A stretch of 47,251 bases of DNA from 73-13 sp035556075 (lineage in GTDB: Bacteria > Actinomycetota > Actinomycetes > Actinomycetales > Microbacteriaceae). The translations under genes and the position numbers were made by a program. Shown in pieces: positions 1-9,610 of the stretch. Where the stretch lies: NCBI GenBank assembly GCA_035556075.1, contig DATMFQ010000039.1, forward strand, positions 1 to 47,251, in the 5' to 3' direction. Numbering within the stretch: position 1 is the first letter of the stretch; every line of letters starts with the position of its first letter. Under the pieces are notes generated by a model. The model did no database searches. It was given only the letters and a program-made list of their open reading frames with translations, and was not told the origin of the DNA.

Positions 1-3000
1 GTGTCCGGATCGAACTCGTCGGGGGAGCTCGGCACCGGCAGCTCGAAGCCGTTCGCGTTCGAGATCGAGGCCATTCAACGGGCCGCGCTCGAGGTGGGCA
101 CCGCATTCGACGGCACGCTCAGCGCCGATCCCGCCAACCCGGGCCTCATCAGCGTGACGCTCCGCAACTCGGGGACCGCGACGACGGTCGGTCCGCCGAC
201 GCTCGTCGTCGACGTGCCCGACGGTACCCGACTCGGCAGCGGTCACGGCAGCGACGCCTGGTCGTGTGCGCAGTCGGCTCCGGGCGCCGACGTGCGCTGT
301 GCCGCCAACGCCGGGTACCTCCTCGGCGGCGCGCTGCTGCCGGGGGCGGTCGCCCCGGAGCTCGTCGTCCCGCTCCTCACGCCGGACACGCTCTGGTCCG
401 CGGGCATCCGCGAGGCGCTGCCGATCGGGCTGACTGCGACCGCCGAGGACGCCTACGGCACCGTCTCCGCCGAGGCCCGCCTCACCGGCACGCCCGGCCT
501 CGGCGCGGCACCGTCGCTGCTCGTCGCGGTCACGGTCAGCGACCCGGCGGCGCTGCCCGCAGGTCGCAGTGCGTTCCGCCCCGAGGTGACGAATGCGGGG
601 GGCGACTCCCGCAGCGCCCCGCTCGGCTTCGTGCTGCGCCTGCCGAGCGGCGTCGACCTCGACCTCACCGCGGCGCCTCCCGGATGGGACTGCGCGCAGA
701 CGGGGACGACCGTCGACTGCACGTCGACGACGAACCGGGTGCTGCGCCCCGGTGCGACGGTCGTCGGCCCGCTGCTCACGACCGAGCCGCTGCCCGAGGC
801 GCTCGCCGCGGCCGGGCGCTGGCAGGTGCAGGCGCAGGCCGCACACGACGGCATCGTGGGTGAGCCCGTGGAGGCCCTGGTCGAGGTCGCCCCGCTGCCG
901 GTGCCGGCCTCGTCCTCGCTCACCATCCAGCCCCGGCACACCCCGCTGCGCGGCGGCCAGTCGTCGAGCGCGACGATCACGCTCGCCGGCGATCCGGCGG
1001 CCGGCCCCGCGGCGGCCCGGAGCTTCGCCGCGCTGCTGCCGGACGCGGTGGCGGCGACCGGTGTGTCGGTCGCCCTGCAGGGCTTCGGCGCGACGACCGT
1101 GCCGGAGTGGGGCGAATGCCGCCTCCTCGCCGCCGCGGCAGGGCCCTTCCCCGGTGCGGGCGATGCCGTCGTCTGCACGACGACGATGCCGGTGCCGCAG
1201 GGGGCGAGCGTCGCTGTCGAGGTGGCCTTCGAGACGGCGCGGCACGTCGAGGGGGAGCTCGGCTTTGCGGCCGGGTTCGTGACGGGCTCGGACTCGGCGG
1301 CGATCGTCGCGGCGCTCGCGGCCGGGGGGACGGGGGCGCTGCTCGAGCCGAGCACCGCGCTCGTCGAGGGCATCGCATTCCTCGCCGATGCGGGGGCGCC
1401 GCAGTCGGTCGAGCCGACGGTCGTCGTCAAGGGCTCCGGCGGCGATCCGGAGATCGTCCCGACGACGGTGCGACTGGCCGGCACGGTCACCGGCGCACGC
1501 AGCGCCCCGGTCGCCTACTGCTGGGTGCAGCTGGGTGGACCGGCGGTGACCTGGGTCGAGGGCGGGGGTGACGCGGCGGTCGCCCCCGGCGCAGATGGGC
1601 TGCCGGCCTTCCCGGCGGGGTCACCGGCGGAGTGCCTGGCGGGCGGCTTCACCGCCGGCGTCGACCACTGGTTCGGGGCGGACGCGACGTTCCTCGCCCC
1701 GCAGGCGCGCGACGGCGCCGAGGTGTCGCTGCGGCTCCTCGTCACCGACGGCCTGGTCGTCGCCGACGCGGTCACGACCGTTACCGTCTCGGGCGCGGGG
1801 AACTCGGTGCCGGTGATCGAGGCCGTCGAGCTGCTCAGCCACGACGGCTCCTCGTGGGTGGCGCTGCCCGACCTCGCGACGCCGCAGGCGGCCGGGACGC
1901 CGCTGCGGCTGCGGGTGACGGTCTCCGACGCGGACGGCGATCGGGTGACGCTGACGCCCTGGCTCAGCGCCCCGAAGTCCGCCGGCGTCGTCTTCACCGC
2001 ACTGCCGGAGTCGACCCCGACCGTCCAGCTGCTCGAGTTCGTGTGGCCGACCGCGGTGACGCAGCTCGACCTCGGGCTCACCGCGACGGACGGGCTCACC
2101 GGCCCGACCGGTGCCCCGAGCACGACGAGCAGCACGGTGAGCCTCGGCCCGGTGCCGACGCCGACGATCGACCCCGTGGTGCCGACACCCATGTACAACC
2201 TGCCGATCACCGCCCCGTGGCGCATCGCGCCCGGGCTCGACCTGGAGGGCTGGGTCGCGAATGGACCGATCGACGTCGAGGCCGGCGTCTTCGGCGTCGG
2301 CACGCAGATCGTCCACCCGCTCGCGATCCCGCGCCCCGACGAGCCGGCACCAGAGGGCGAGCCGGACGCCGACACGCTCTGGGCGCACGATCCGCTCACC
2401 CTGAGCCGGATCCACCTCACCATCGTCGACACCGCGCCGCCGGGCTGCGCCGTCGCGGCGGAGGCACCGGCCGATGCGGTCATCCTCGCGCTCCGCGCCG
2501 TCGCCGACATCGACTGGTACGGCCGCGACACCGTCGAGAGCAACCTGCGCTTCGACATCGAGGGCTGCGTCGTCGCCGGCGTCGGATGGAATCTGACGAA
2601 TGCGGTGCCCATCGCGCGCATGGACATCAAGGACGTGCCGAAGACGCTCACCTTCCGCGACGTGTCCTTCTACTCGAGTCGGACGCCCGGCGACGGGGAC
2701 GCGAAGGAACGCCACGAGTTCGTCGGCACCGCGCAGTCGCAGGGTGCCGACGGTCCCGCGACCATGGCGGTGTGGGTCCCGGGGATGGACGACCCGGGGT
2801 ACGGGGCGACGCGGTTCGCGCTGTGGATCGAGACCTCGATGTCGGACATCTCGCTCTACTACGGCGACGACGGCTACCTGCTCTACACCCCGGACGAGCT
2901 GTCCTCGCTGTCCGACATCCCCGGGTTCCGGCTCGATCGCGGCTCCGACCACGACCCCGATGTCTGCACCGGCACGCCGACGCGTCATGAGGACATTCCC

Positions 3001-5964
3001 GTCACCGCCGGCTTCAGCGCCGTGGCGAGCTACCGCGTCGACGCGGGCTTCTGCGAGCTCGTCAGCGGCATCGGGCTGCGCATGGCCGGCACGATGCCGA
3101 TGATCACGCCGATCACCGCGGTGCCGCGCGGCACCATCTACCTCTCCGGCGGGGCGAGCACGCTGTTCAGCGACTCATCCTCCGGTCTCGAGGTGCAGAT
3201 GACCGGGGTACGCCTCATCTACACCCCGCTCATGCTGCAGCTCATCTCGGACGGCGAGGTGACACTGCCGAATCTGCTCCACGTCATGAGCAACGGTCGC
3301 GAGGGCTCACCCGACGACCGCTCGAGACTCGACGTCGGCATCGGCGTCACCTTCGGGACGAACTACATCAAGGAGCACACCTTCCAGGCCTTCATCCAGA
3401 AGACCGGCGATCCGTGGCTCGACGCCTTCGGGGTGCCCGGCCTCGACGTCGGCGACGTCATCCTGCAGGGCGGCATCACCCTCGAGCGGGACATCGTGTC
3501 GACCTCCGGGGCCTACCAGTCCTGGATCGACTGGGCGTTCCGCGCCGAGATCGTCGGCCTCCCCCTCATCATCGAGCAGGCGCTCGGCATCGTCGGCGAT
3601 GAGCCGATCGTCATGTCGACCCGATTCAGCAAGCAGTCGCCGATCTGGGACTGGCAGCTCGGCATCGTCGACGGCAACACCTTCATGAAGCCGCTCAAGG
3701 TCGCCGGGGGTGAGGTCGCGGACGTCATCGCGATCGACGGCGCCCGCCTCATCGTCTCGCCCTTCGGCGGCACGATCGGCGATCGCGTGTATCCCTGGGG
3801 CGTCACGCTCGAGTTCGCGATGGAGGTCTTCGGCCTCGACCTCGACATCGCTGCGAACGCCGACCTCTGGGGCGTGAAGATGTCCGCCGACATCGGCGTC
3901 GGCGCGTGGTCGATCGGCGGCGTGACGATGACGCAAGCGCGGCTCGCCTTCGCGCTCGACGGGCTCGATCCCATGGCGTCCTTCCACTTCACCGCGCCGC
4001 GCGGCTCCGGCGGCGACGGCATGGTCGAGCTGCTGCTCAGTGCCGAGGTCGGCACCGGCCCGCCCCCCGACCGGTTCGTCCCGGCGAGGGCGATGACGTC
4101 GACGGTCGTGCCCTCCGGTGCCGCTCCACCAGACCCAGGACCCGCCGCCCCGGCAGCCTCCCCGCCGGTCCGCCCGTTCGCGGACGGCGCCGCCGACGGC
4201 TACCTGCTGCTCGACTTCAGCGCCTCCCTTGAGGACATCAGCATCGGCGGCGTCGCGACGGTGCACGACGTCGAGATCTGGTCGCATCGCGAGCTGCCCG
4301 TCGAGCTCGGGCTCCGCGTGCCACCGGCCGCCTTCGCCTACGGGATGAGCGCGACGGTCGGCATCTTCGGCCATGAAGTCTCGGTCATCGGCGCCGTCGA
4401 CCTCGACTCGACCGGCCTCAAGGGCTACGACCTCGTCGGCGCCTCCGAGCCGCTCCACGTTGGGGGGACGACGATCACCGGCGTCGGCTGCGGCGACGTG
4501 AGCGGCATCCTCCCCGACGGCGCCGCCCCGCCCGCATTCCCGACGAACGGCCCGTGCCTGCGAGTGTCGGTCCGGCCGGGCACCCTCGACCCCGTGCGAC
4601 TGGGCCTGAGCGGCTCGCTCGTCGTGCCGGGCGCGGGCCTCGAGGCGACCTTCGACGGCCGGGTCGACGGCACCGGGCTCGCGATCCCCGTCGCGAGCGT
4701 GCAGCTGACGAGCGCGATCACGGCGAAGATCACCGACGCGCACTTCTATTACGGCCCGCGCGTCGCCGCCGGCCTCGTCACCGATACGAATGCGGCGGGC
4801 AGCCCCGTCGTCGTCAGCAACGGCGACTTCCGGATGCGTGGCACGGCGAACGCGTCGCTGCTCGGCGGCTTCGGGGCGCGGCTCGACGTCGACCTCGGCA
4901 AGATCGGCGCCTCGGCGTGGGCGAGCGCCGAAGCGGAGCTCGCGCTGCTGCGCGACGTGAACGCGCCGATCCAGTCGAGCGTGCGGCTCGCGGGCGACTT
5001 CGCGAAGTCCGGCGCCGGCTACGCCTGGTCGCTGTCCGGGGTCGGCAGCGCGAGCATCGCGGGCTATCGGGTCACGGACATCGAGTTCGACATGGGGCAG
5101 TCGCCGGACGACGAGTGGTTCACGCTCGCCGGGGACCTCCGCGCCGGGCCGGTGACGGCCGCGCTGACCGGTGAGCTCTGGTGGCAGGACGGCCTCCAGT
5201 TCGACCTCCGTGGCGAGGCGTCGATGCGGCTCTTCGGCTCGACGCTCGCCACGGCGACGCTCAGCTTCCAGTATGTGCCCTCGCTCAAACTCGTCCCCGG
5301 GCTCCCGCCACGGCTCGAATTCGGCAAGCCGACGCTCACCGCCTCGCTGCAGTTCGGCGGGGACCTCGCGGGGCTCGTGCGGCTCAGCGGCAGCGGCACG
5401 CTGTCGGCCAATGGCGACTTCTGCGTCACGGGGGACGCGAAGATCGTCGAGGTCAAGGGCACCGCGAAGGTCTGTCACCAGGGCGGCCAGTGGAGTGGCG
5501 AGGCCAGGGCCGAGGTATGGAGCGGGATGTACGTCGCGGCGTCGCTCGTGTCGATGGACAGATTCGTCGCGGCCGCCAAGGTGTCGCTGCCGACGGTGAA
5601 AAAGGGCGTCAATCTCACGTACCTCGGTGTCGGGCTCAGCGGCGACTTCGTGGTCCGGGACATCTTCGTCACGCTCGGCATCGCGAGCGGGCCCGGCTCG
5701 GTCTGCGTCTCGGTCGACAAGAAGGGCAAGTGCGCCGAGGCAGTGACCTTCTCGAAGGCGGGGCTCTACGTCGCCGGGGCGGCCAAATTCAAGGTGCACG
5801 GCTGTGCCAAGGCCGGCACCGAGAAGAGCTGCAATAACTGGACGACGAATGCGTCCTTCAAACTCAATCCCGTGAAGTTCTGCGGCTCGAAGTCGTTCAA
5901 ACTCATCAAGAGGTGGACGATCGGCGGCTGCTACGAACCGCCCTCGCGCCTCTACACGACATGA
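1..5964 (+). CDS. Giant extracellular beta-rich repeat protein, 5'-partial
   Basis: The frame is open from the first base and runs to a TGA at 5962, giving at least 1987 residues. The first visible codon is GTG, but there is no signal peptide or membrane segment at the visible N-terminus, so the true start probably lies upstream. Residues 1-300 look like tandem DUF11-type or Ig-like beta modules, each with Cys pairs. The middle and C-terminal thirds are long, Gly/Asp/Thr-rich and beta-prone. The C-terminus is basic, Cys-containing and has no membrane anchor or LPXTG motif, so the protein is probably released or held by partners. Only 13 bases separate it from the next gene, another surface protein, so the two are probably co-transcribed. 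I do not recognise a specific function; adhesin or cell-wall matrix protein is inference from composition. Confidence 0.8.
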   Translation: MSGSNSSGELGTGSSKPFAFEIEAIQRAALEVGTAFDGTLSADPANPGLISVTLRNSGTATTVGPPTLVVDVPDGTRLGSGHGSDAWSCAQSAPGADVRCAANAGYLLGGALLPGAVAPELVVPLLTPDTLWSAGIREALPIGLTATAEDAYGTVSAEARLTGTPGLGAAPSLLVAVTVSDPAALPAGRSAFRPEVTNAGGDSRSAPLGFVLRLPSGVDLDLTAAPPGWDCAQTGTTVDCTSTTNRVLRPGATVVGPLLTTEPLPEALAAAGRWQVQAQAAHDGIVGEPVEALVEVAPLPVPASSSLTIQPRHTPLRGGQSSSATITLAGDPAAGPAAARSFAALLPDAVAATGVSVALQGFGATTVPEWGECRLLAAAAGPFPGAGDAVVCTTTMPVPQGASVAVEVAFETARHVEGELGFAAGFVTGSDSAAIVAALAAGGTGALLEPSTALVEGIAFLADAGAPQSVEPTVVVKGSGGDPEIVPTTVRLAGTVTGARSAPVAYCWVQLGGPAVTWVEGGGDAAVAPGADGLPAFPAGSPAECLAGGFTAGVDHWFGADATFLAPQARDGAEVSLRLLVTDGLVVADAVTTVTVSGAGNSVPVIEAVELLSHDGSSWVALPDLATPQAAGTPLRLRVTVSDADGDRVTLTPWLSAPKSAGVVFTALPESTPTVQLLEFVWPTAVTQLDLGLTATDGLTGPTGAPSTTSSTVSLGPVPTPTIDPVVPTPMYNLPITAPWRIAPGLDLEGWVANGPIDVEAGVFGVGTQIVHPLAIPRPDEPAPEGEPDADTLWAHDPLTLSRIHLTIVDTAPPGCAVAAEAPADAVILALRAVADIDWYGRDTVESNLRFDIEGCVVAGVGWNLTNAVPIARMDIKDVPKTLTFRDVSFYSSRTPGDGDAKERHEFVGTAQSQGADGPATMAVWVPGMDDPGYGATRFALWIETSMSDISLYYGDDGYLLYTPDELSSLSDIPGFRLDRGSDHDPDVCTGTPTRHEDIPVTAGFSAVASYRVDAGFCELVSGIGLRMAGTMPMITPITAVPRGTIYLSGGASTLFSDSSSGLEVQMTGVRLIYTPLMLQLISDGEVTLPNLLHVMSNGREGSPDDRSRLDVGIGVTFGTNYIKEHTFQAFIQKTGDPWLDAFGVPGLDVGDVILQGGITLERDIVSTSGAYQSWIDWAFRAEIVGLPLIIEQALGIVGDEPIVMSTRFSKQSPIWDWQLGIVDGNTFMKPLKVAGGEVADVIAIDGARLIVSPFGGTIGDRVYPWGVTLEFAMEVFGLDLDIAANADLWGVKMSADIGVGAWSIGGVTMTQARLAFALDGLDPMASFHFTAPRGSGGDGMVELLLSAEVGTGPPPDRFVPARAMTSTVVPSGAAPPDPGPAAPAASPPVRPFADGAADGYLLLDFSASLEDISIGGVATVHDVEIWSHRELPVELGLRVPPAAFAYGMSATVGIFGHEVSVIGAVDLDSTGLKGYDLVGASEPLHVGGTTITGVGCGDVSGILPDGAAPPAFPTNGPCLRVSVRPGTLDPVRLGLSGSLVVPGAGLEATFDGRVDGTGLAIPVASVQLTSAITAKITDAHFYYGPRVAAGLVTDTNAAGSPVVVSNGDFRMRGTANASLLGGFGARLDVDLGKIGASAWASAEAELALLRDVNAPIQSSVRLAGDFAKSGAGYAWSLSGVGSASIAGYRVTDIEFDMGQSPDDEWFTLAGDLRAGPVTAALTGELWWQDGLQFDLRGEASMRLFGSTLATATLSFQYVPSLKLVPGLPPRLEFGKPTLTASLQFGGDLAGLVRLSGSGTLSANGDFCVTGDAKIVEVKGTAKVCHQGGQWSGEARAEVWSGMYVAASLVSMDRFVAAAKVSLPTVKKGVNLTYLGVGLSGDFVVRDIFVTLGIASGPGSVCVSVDKKGKCAEAVTFSKAGLYVAGAAKFKVHGCAKAGTEKSCNNWTTNASFKLNPVKFCGSKSFKLIKRWTIGGCYEPPSRLYTT

Positions 5965-5977
5965 CCGGACACCAGCA

Positions 5978-8900
5978 ATGACGACGACCCAGACCACGAA
6001 GCGTACGACCGCCTGGCGGTGGATCGTGCTGGCCGTCGTCGGTGCGCTCGTCGCCGCGGCGGCCGTCGTCGTCGTGCTCGTGCAGCCGCAGCGGGCACTG
6101 TCCGACGGGGCGACGAATGCGAATGCCGCCGTCGCCGACGCGTTCCCGCTCGACATCGGCACCGGGGTGCTCCAGGGCGACACGACCGGGATGTCCGGAG
6201 TGCAGGGCGATGGCGCGACGGTCGGCCAGGTGCTGTGGTACCGGTGGCGGACGAATGCGGCGGACGCGGCCTCGCTCCCCGGCACGGCCTACCTGCTCTA
6301 CGACAGCGGCACCGGGGTGCCCGCCACCGTGCAGCTTCGTGTCGGCCCCGAGACCGCGACGCAGGCTGACCTGAGCGCCCCGCTCGTCCCGACGGCCAGC
6401 ACCCCGGCGACGGGTGCGTACGAGTTCGACCTCGCCGAGCTCGCACCCGGTGAGTACTTCTATATCGGCGTCGAGACGGGCTCGCCCGGCGCATTCCTCA
6501 TGTCGATCTGGCAGCCGACCCCCGGTGGGCCGCCCAACGACGATCTCGTCAACGCCGAGTCGCTCGACCTCGTCGTCAACGGCAACCTCGACGGGGTCGA
6601 CGTCGCGCTCGCGTCGGGCACGGCGGCGCTGTCGACCCTGGAGGCCGATGAACCGCCCGCGGGGAGCGCCACCGGCTCGGTCTGGTACTCCTGGGTCGTC
6701 CCGCAGGACGACGGCCGCCTCGACGTCACGGTCGGCAGCGGCGCGGTGGACCTCGAGGCCTTCCAGCGGCTGGACCCCGCAGCGGCCGACAGTGAGGGTG
6801 TCGTCGTCGATTCCTCGCTCGACGAGCTGCCACCGGACGCCGGCGGCTGGACTCCGCCGGACAGCGAGGCCGTGGGCCAGTTCGACCCGAGCGTGTTCGC
6901 GCCGCGTGACGACCTCGTCGCGGGCGGGGTCGCGGGCCTCACCGGGAACGCGGGCGAGGTGCTGCTGCTCCGGGTCGTCGGCGACGGACCCTTCACCCTG
7001 CTCGGCGACATCAGCGGCATCCTGCCGCCCGATCTCGCGGCGCCGACCTGGTCCTGCGCGAGCGACGTCGCGACGGGGAGCACCGACTGGGCGCGGACCT
7101 GGGCGGGCGCGACCGAGACCCCCGTCGTCATCGACTGCACCGTCGAGGACCCCGGTGGCCTCCTCGACCCCGAGACCGAATGGTTCGAGGTCGTCACCGC
7201 GACGACGGCGACCGTGACGCTCACCGTCTCAGCCCCGGCGGGCACCGCTTCCGCGAGTGTGTACCCCGAGGCGCGGCTCGTCTGCGACCTCGCTGACAAC
7301 TGCGTGCAGGTCGGCGTCGGCACCTCGGTGCAGATCGACAACGCGCCCCCCGTGCTCGGCTGCGACGCCGTGCCGACCGGCTGGCTCTACGGCGTCGACG
7401 CCACCCCGCCGGACGGCACCGTGACGAGCACCATCGCCTGCGCCGCGAGCGACGCCGCGAGTGGCCTCGCCGAGGCAGCCGACGCGGCATTCCAGCGCGT
7501 CGCGACCCTCGACGCGACGACCCCGGCGGAGGACCCCGCGGTCGCCTACACCGGGCACCCGGACATCTGCGATGCCGTCGGCAACTGCATCAGCGTGCCG
7601 GCGGTCGCCGCCGCGAAGCTCGACCGGAAGGCGCCGGTCGTCGACTGCCAGGGGTATGTGGTGCCGCCGAGCGGCTGGTTCCGCGACGACGTGCATGTCG
7701 ACTGCGCGATCGGCGACGCCGGGTCCGGTCTCGCGAACGCGGCGCAGGCGACGACGACCATCACCACGAGCGTCCCCCCGGGCACCGTCGACCCGGCTGC
7801 CGCCTCCGCCGTCACCCGGGTCTGCGATGCGGTCGGCAACTGCGCGACCCTCCCACAGCTCACCGGGATCCGGATCGACCGGGCGGCCCCCCTCGTCGCC
7901 TGCGACCCGCTCCCGGCGTGGACCGCGGGCACGAGCCGCTCGCTGCGCTGCACCGCCACCGACCAGGCCGGGGCCTCCGGGCTCGCCGACCCGGGTGCTG
8001 ACGCGGCCTTCGCCGTCGAGCTCACCATCCCCGCGGGCACCCAGTCCACCGGCCTGCGCCCCGAGCCCCGGAGCGTCTGCGACGCGGCGGGCAATTGCGC
8101 CGGACTCCCCGCGCTCGCGGGCGTCGGCCTCGATGACCTCGCCCCCACCGTCACCTGTGCGGCCGCGCCCACCGGCTGGCTCCGCGCCGACATGACGGTG
8201 GCGTGCACCGCGAGCGATGGCGGGAGTGGGCTTGTCGATCCGGCAGACGCCGCATTCGTGCTGGCGACCGCGTTCACCGGCACGGCGAGCGAGACCGTCG
8301 CCTTCGTCGCGCCGAAGCCGGAGATCTGCGACGCCGTCGGCAACTGCACTTCGGTCCCGCTGCCGATGCCGGTGCGCATCGACCGGGTCGACCCGAGGGT
8401 CAGCTGCGTCGGGCCGGTCGACGGCGCCTACGACTTCAACGTGACGATCGCCTGCACCGCGAGCGACGACCACTCGGGGCTCGCCACCGGCGCGACGCTC
8501 GACTTCGTGCTGCGCACCGCGGTCGTGCCAGGGACCGCGGCCACCGGAGTAGCGACCAACTCCCGCGAAGTCTGCGACCTCGCGGGCAACTGCGTCGTCT
8601 TCGGCCCGTACGGCGCCTATGACATCGACCTCACCGCGGCACCCGCCTCGCCCGCCCCGGTGATCGACGCACCCGGTGCCGTCGACGTCATCGCCGCGGC
8701 GCCGGCGGCGGGCTTCACCGGCACGCGGGCGCCCTTCGCCTCGCCGACCGTCACCTCCGAGATCGGGGCGGTCCTCGACTGCGCCCCGGACGGCACCGGC
8801 ATCTACCGGCTCGGCACGACCGATGTCACCTGCACGGCTCGGGACGCCGCGGACCGTGTCGTCACCTCGAGCTTCCCCGTCCGGGTCACGCTCGCGCCGG

Positions 8901-9535
8901 AGCTCGCCGCGAGCGATCCGATCCCGCTCGACCGGCCGATCCCGGTCGCCGGCGCCGGGTTCGCCGGACCGGTGAGCGTCGAGGTCGGTGGCGTCGTCGC
9001 AACGACGCTGACCCCCAGCGGCGGGACGGTCTCGGGCGGGGTGCCGGTGCCCGCCGGGATCGGCACCGGCAGTCAGACGGTCGTGCTCCGCGGCACCGGG
9101 AGCGGCGGCGATCCGCTCCTCGTCGTGAAGCCCGTGACGATCGCCGCCGCCGTGGGCCCCGAGGGTGAGCCTGGCGGCGGGTCGGGGGGGCCGGGGGGAT
9201 CGGGTGACGGGGAGTCCGGGGGCACCGGTGGTGCCGACGGCACTGGGGGCGCTGGGAGCGCCGGCGGCGCGTCGGCGGTGTCAGACGGCACCCCGTCGCC
9301 GGCGGCCCGGGCGCAGGACGCCGAGCGCGGCTTCGTCCTCGACCCCGAGCGGTGGCCGAGCGAGCGCTTCGAGGACGGCGGGGGCGTCCACGAGGATGAC
9401 GGTACGGCCGCGCCTGCGCCAGAGGCCGCCGGGCTCCCGCCGCTGGCCTGGGTCGCGATCGCCCTTGGCGGTGCACTCGTCCTCGGCGGGGCGGCGGCCG
9501 GCGGGCTCATGCTCGCGCGGCGGCGCGGGGCCTGA
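5978..9535 (+). CDS. Secreted, membrane-anchored repeat protein with Cys-rich Ig-like modules
   Basis: 1185 residues. Residues 14-37 form a strong hydrophobic signal or anchor segment after a basic start. Residues about 45-350 are two beta-sandwich-like blocks resembling pre-peptidase or carbohydrate-binding modules. From about residue 350 to 890 there are six repeats of roughly 82-96 residues. Each contains a CDxxxNC motif (mostly CDAVGNC), an ID-x-x-x-P strand and a second Cys pair near a D-x-x-SGL turn, suggesting two disulfides per module. A Gly/Ser-rich linker follows (about 1060-1110), then a C-terminal transmembrane helix ending in RRRGA. There is no LPXTG, so anchoring is by the helix. 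It lies 13 bases after the preceding giant gene and ends in a strong hairpin overlapping its stop codon. Likely a wall-spanning surface protein; ligand unknown. Confidence 0.82.
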   Translation: MTTTQTTKRTTAWRWIVLAVVGALVAAAAVVVVLVQPQRALSDGATNANAAVADAFPLDIGTGVLQGDTTGMSGVQGDGATVGQVLWYRWRTNAADAASLPGTAYLLYDSGTGVPATVQLRVGPETATQADLSAPLVPTASTPATGAYEFDLAELAPGEYFYIGVETGSPGAFLMSIWQPTPGGPPNDDLVNAESLDLVVNGNLDGVDVALASGTAALSTLEADEPPAGSATGSVWYSWVVPQDDGRLDVTVGSGAVDLEAFQRLDPAAADSEGVVVDSSLDELPPDAGGWTPPDSEAVGQFDPSVFAPRDDLVAGGVAGLTGNAGEVLLLRVVGDGPFTLLGDISGILPPDLAAPTWSCASDVATGSTDWARTWAGATETPVVIDCTVEDPGGLLDPETEWFEVVTATTATVTLTVSAPAGTASASVYPEARLVCDLADNCVQVGVGTSVQIDNAPPVLGCDAVPTGWLYGVDATPPDGTVTSTIACAASDAASGLAEAADAAFQRVATLDATTPAEDPAVAYTGHPDICDAVGNCISVPAVAAAKLDRKAPVVDCQGYVVPPSGWFRDDVHVDCAIGDAGSGLANAAQATTTITTSVPPGTVDPAAASAVTRVCDAVGNCATLPQLTGIRIDRAAPLVACDPLPAWTAGTSRSLRCTATDQAGASGLADPGADAAFAVELTIPAGTQSTGLRPEPRSVCDAAGNCAGLPALAGVGLDDLAPTVTCAAAPTGWLRADMTVACTASDGGSGLVDPADAAFVLATAFTGTASETVAFVAPKPEICDAVGNCTSVPLPMPVRIDRVDPRVSCVGPVDGAYDFNVTIACTASDDHSGLATGATLDFVLRTAVVPGTAATGVATNSREVCDLAGNCVVFGPYGAYDIDLTAAPASPAPVIDAPGAVDVIAAAPAAGFTGTRAPFASPTVTSEIGAVLDCAPDGTGIYRLGTTDVTCTARDAADRVVTSSFPVRVTLAPELAASDPIPLDRPIPVAGAGFAGPVSVEVGGVVATTLTPSGGTVSGGVPVPAGIGTGSQTVVLRGTGSGGDPLLVVKPVTIAAAVGPEGEPGGGSGGPGGSGDGESGGTGGADGTGGAGSAGGASAVSDGTPSPAARAQDAERGFVLDPERWPSERFEDGGGVHEDDGTAAPAPEAAGLPPLAWVAIALGGALVLGGAAAGGLMLARRRGA
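7270..8610 (+). repeat. Six tandem Cys-containing protein repeats within the surface protein gene
   Basis: CDxxxNC coding motifs begin near 7282, 7568, 7826, 8080, 8325 and 8571, a period of about 245-285 bases. Later copies are more regular (CDAVGNC, CDAAGNC, CDLAGNC). DNA identity between copies is modest, so these are old protein-level repeats rather than recent duplications. Confidence 0.75.
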
Positions 9536-9545
9536 GGCCCGCGCC
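9522..9545 (+). terminator. Hairpin overlapping the stop codon of the surface protein gene
   Basis: GGCGCGGGGCC, then TGA, then GGCCCGCGCC form a near-perfect 10-bp stem with one bulged G and the stop codon as the loop. There is no T-tract, which is common for actinobacterial terminators. Confidence 0.55.
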
Positions 9546-9557
9546 GCGCGGTGCCGC

Positions 9558-9576
9558 CCCAGGTGCGACCCCTGGG
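9558..9576. terminator. Second hairpin between convergent genes
   Basis: CCCAGG and CCTGGG pair around a 7-base loop, in the 75-base gap between convergent genes. It could serve either direction; there is no T-tract. Confidence 0.35.
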
Positions 9577-9610
9577 CCCCGGACCCCGAACATCAGGGCG
9601 CCCGGCCCGC

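Noticed and set aside
3307..6285. Reverse ORF of 992 codons opposite the first surface protein
   Set aside because: Long antisense frames are common at this G+C content. Its Arg/Asp/Ala-rich product has no domain, and it crosses two well-formed genes.
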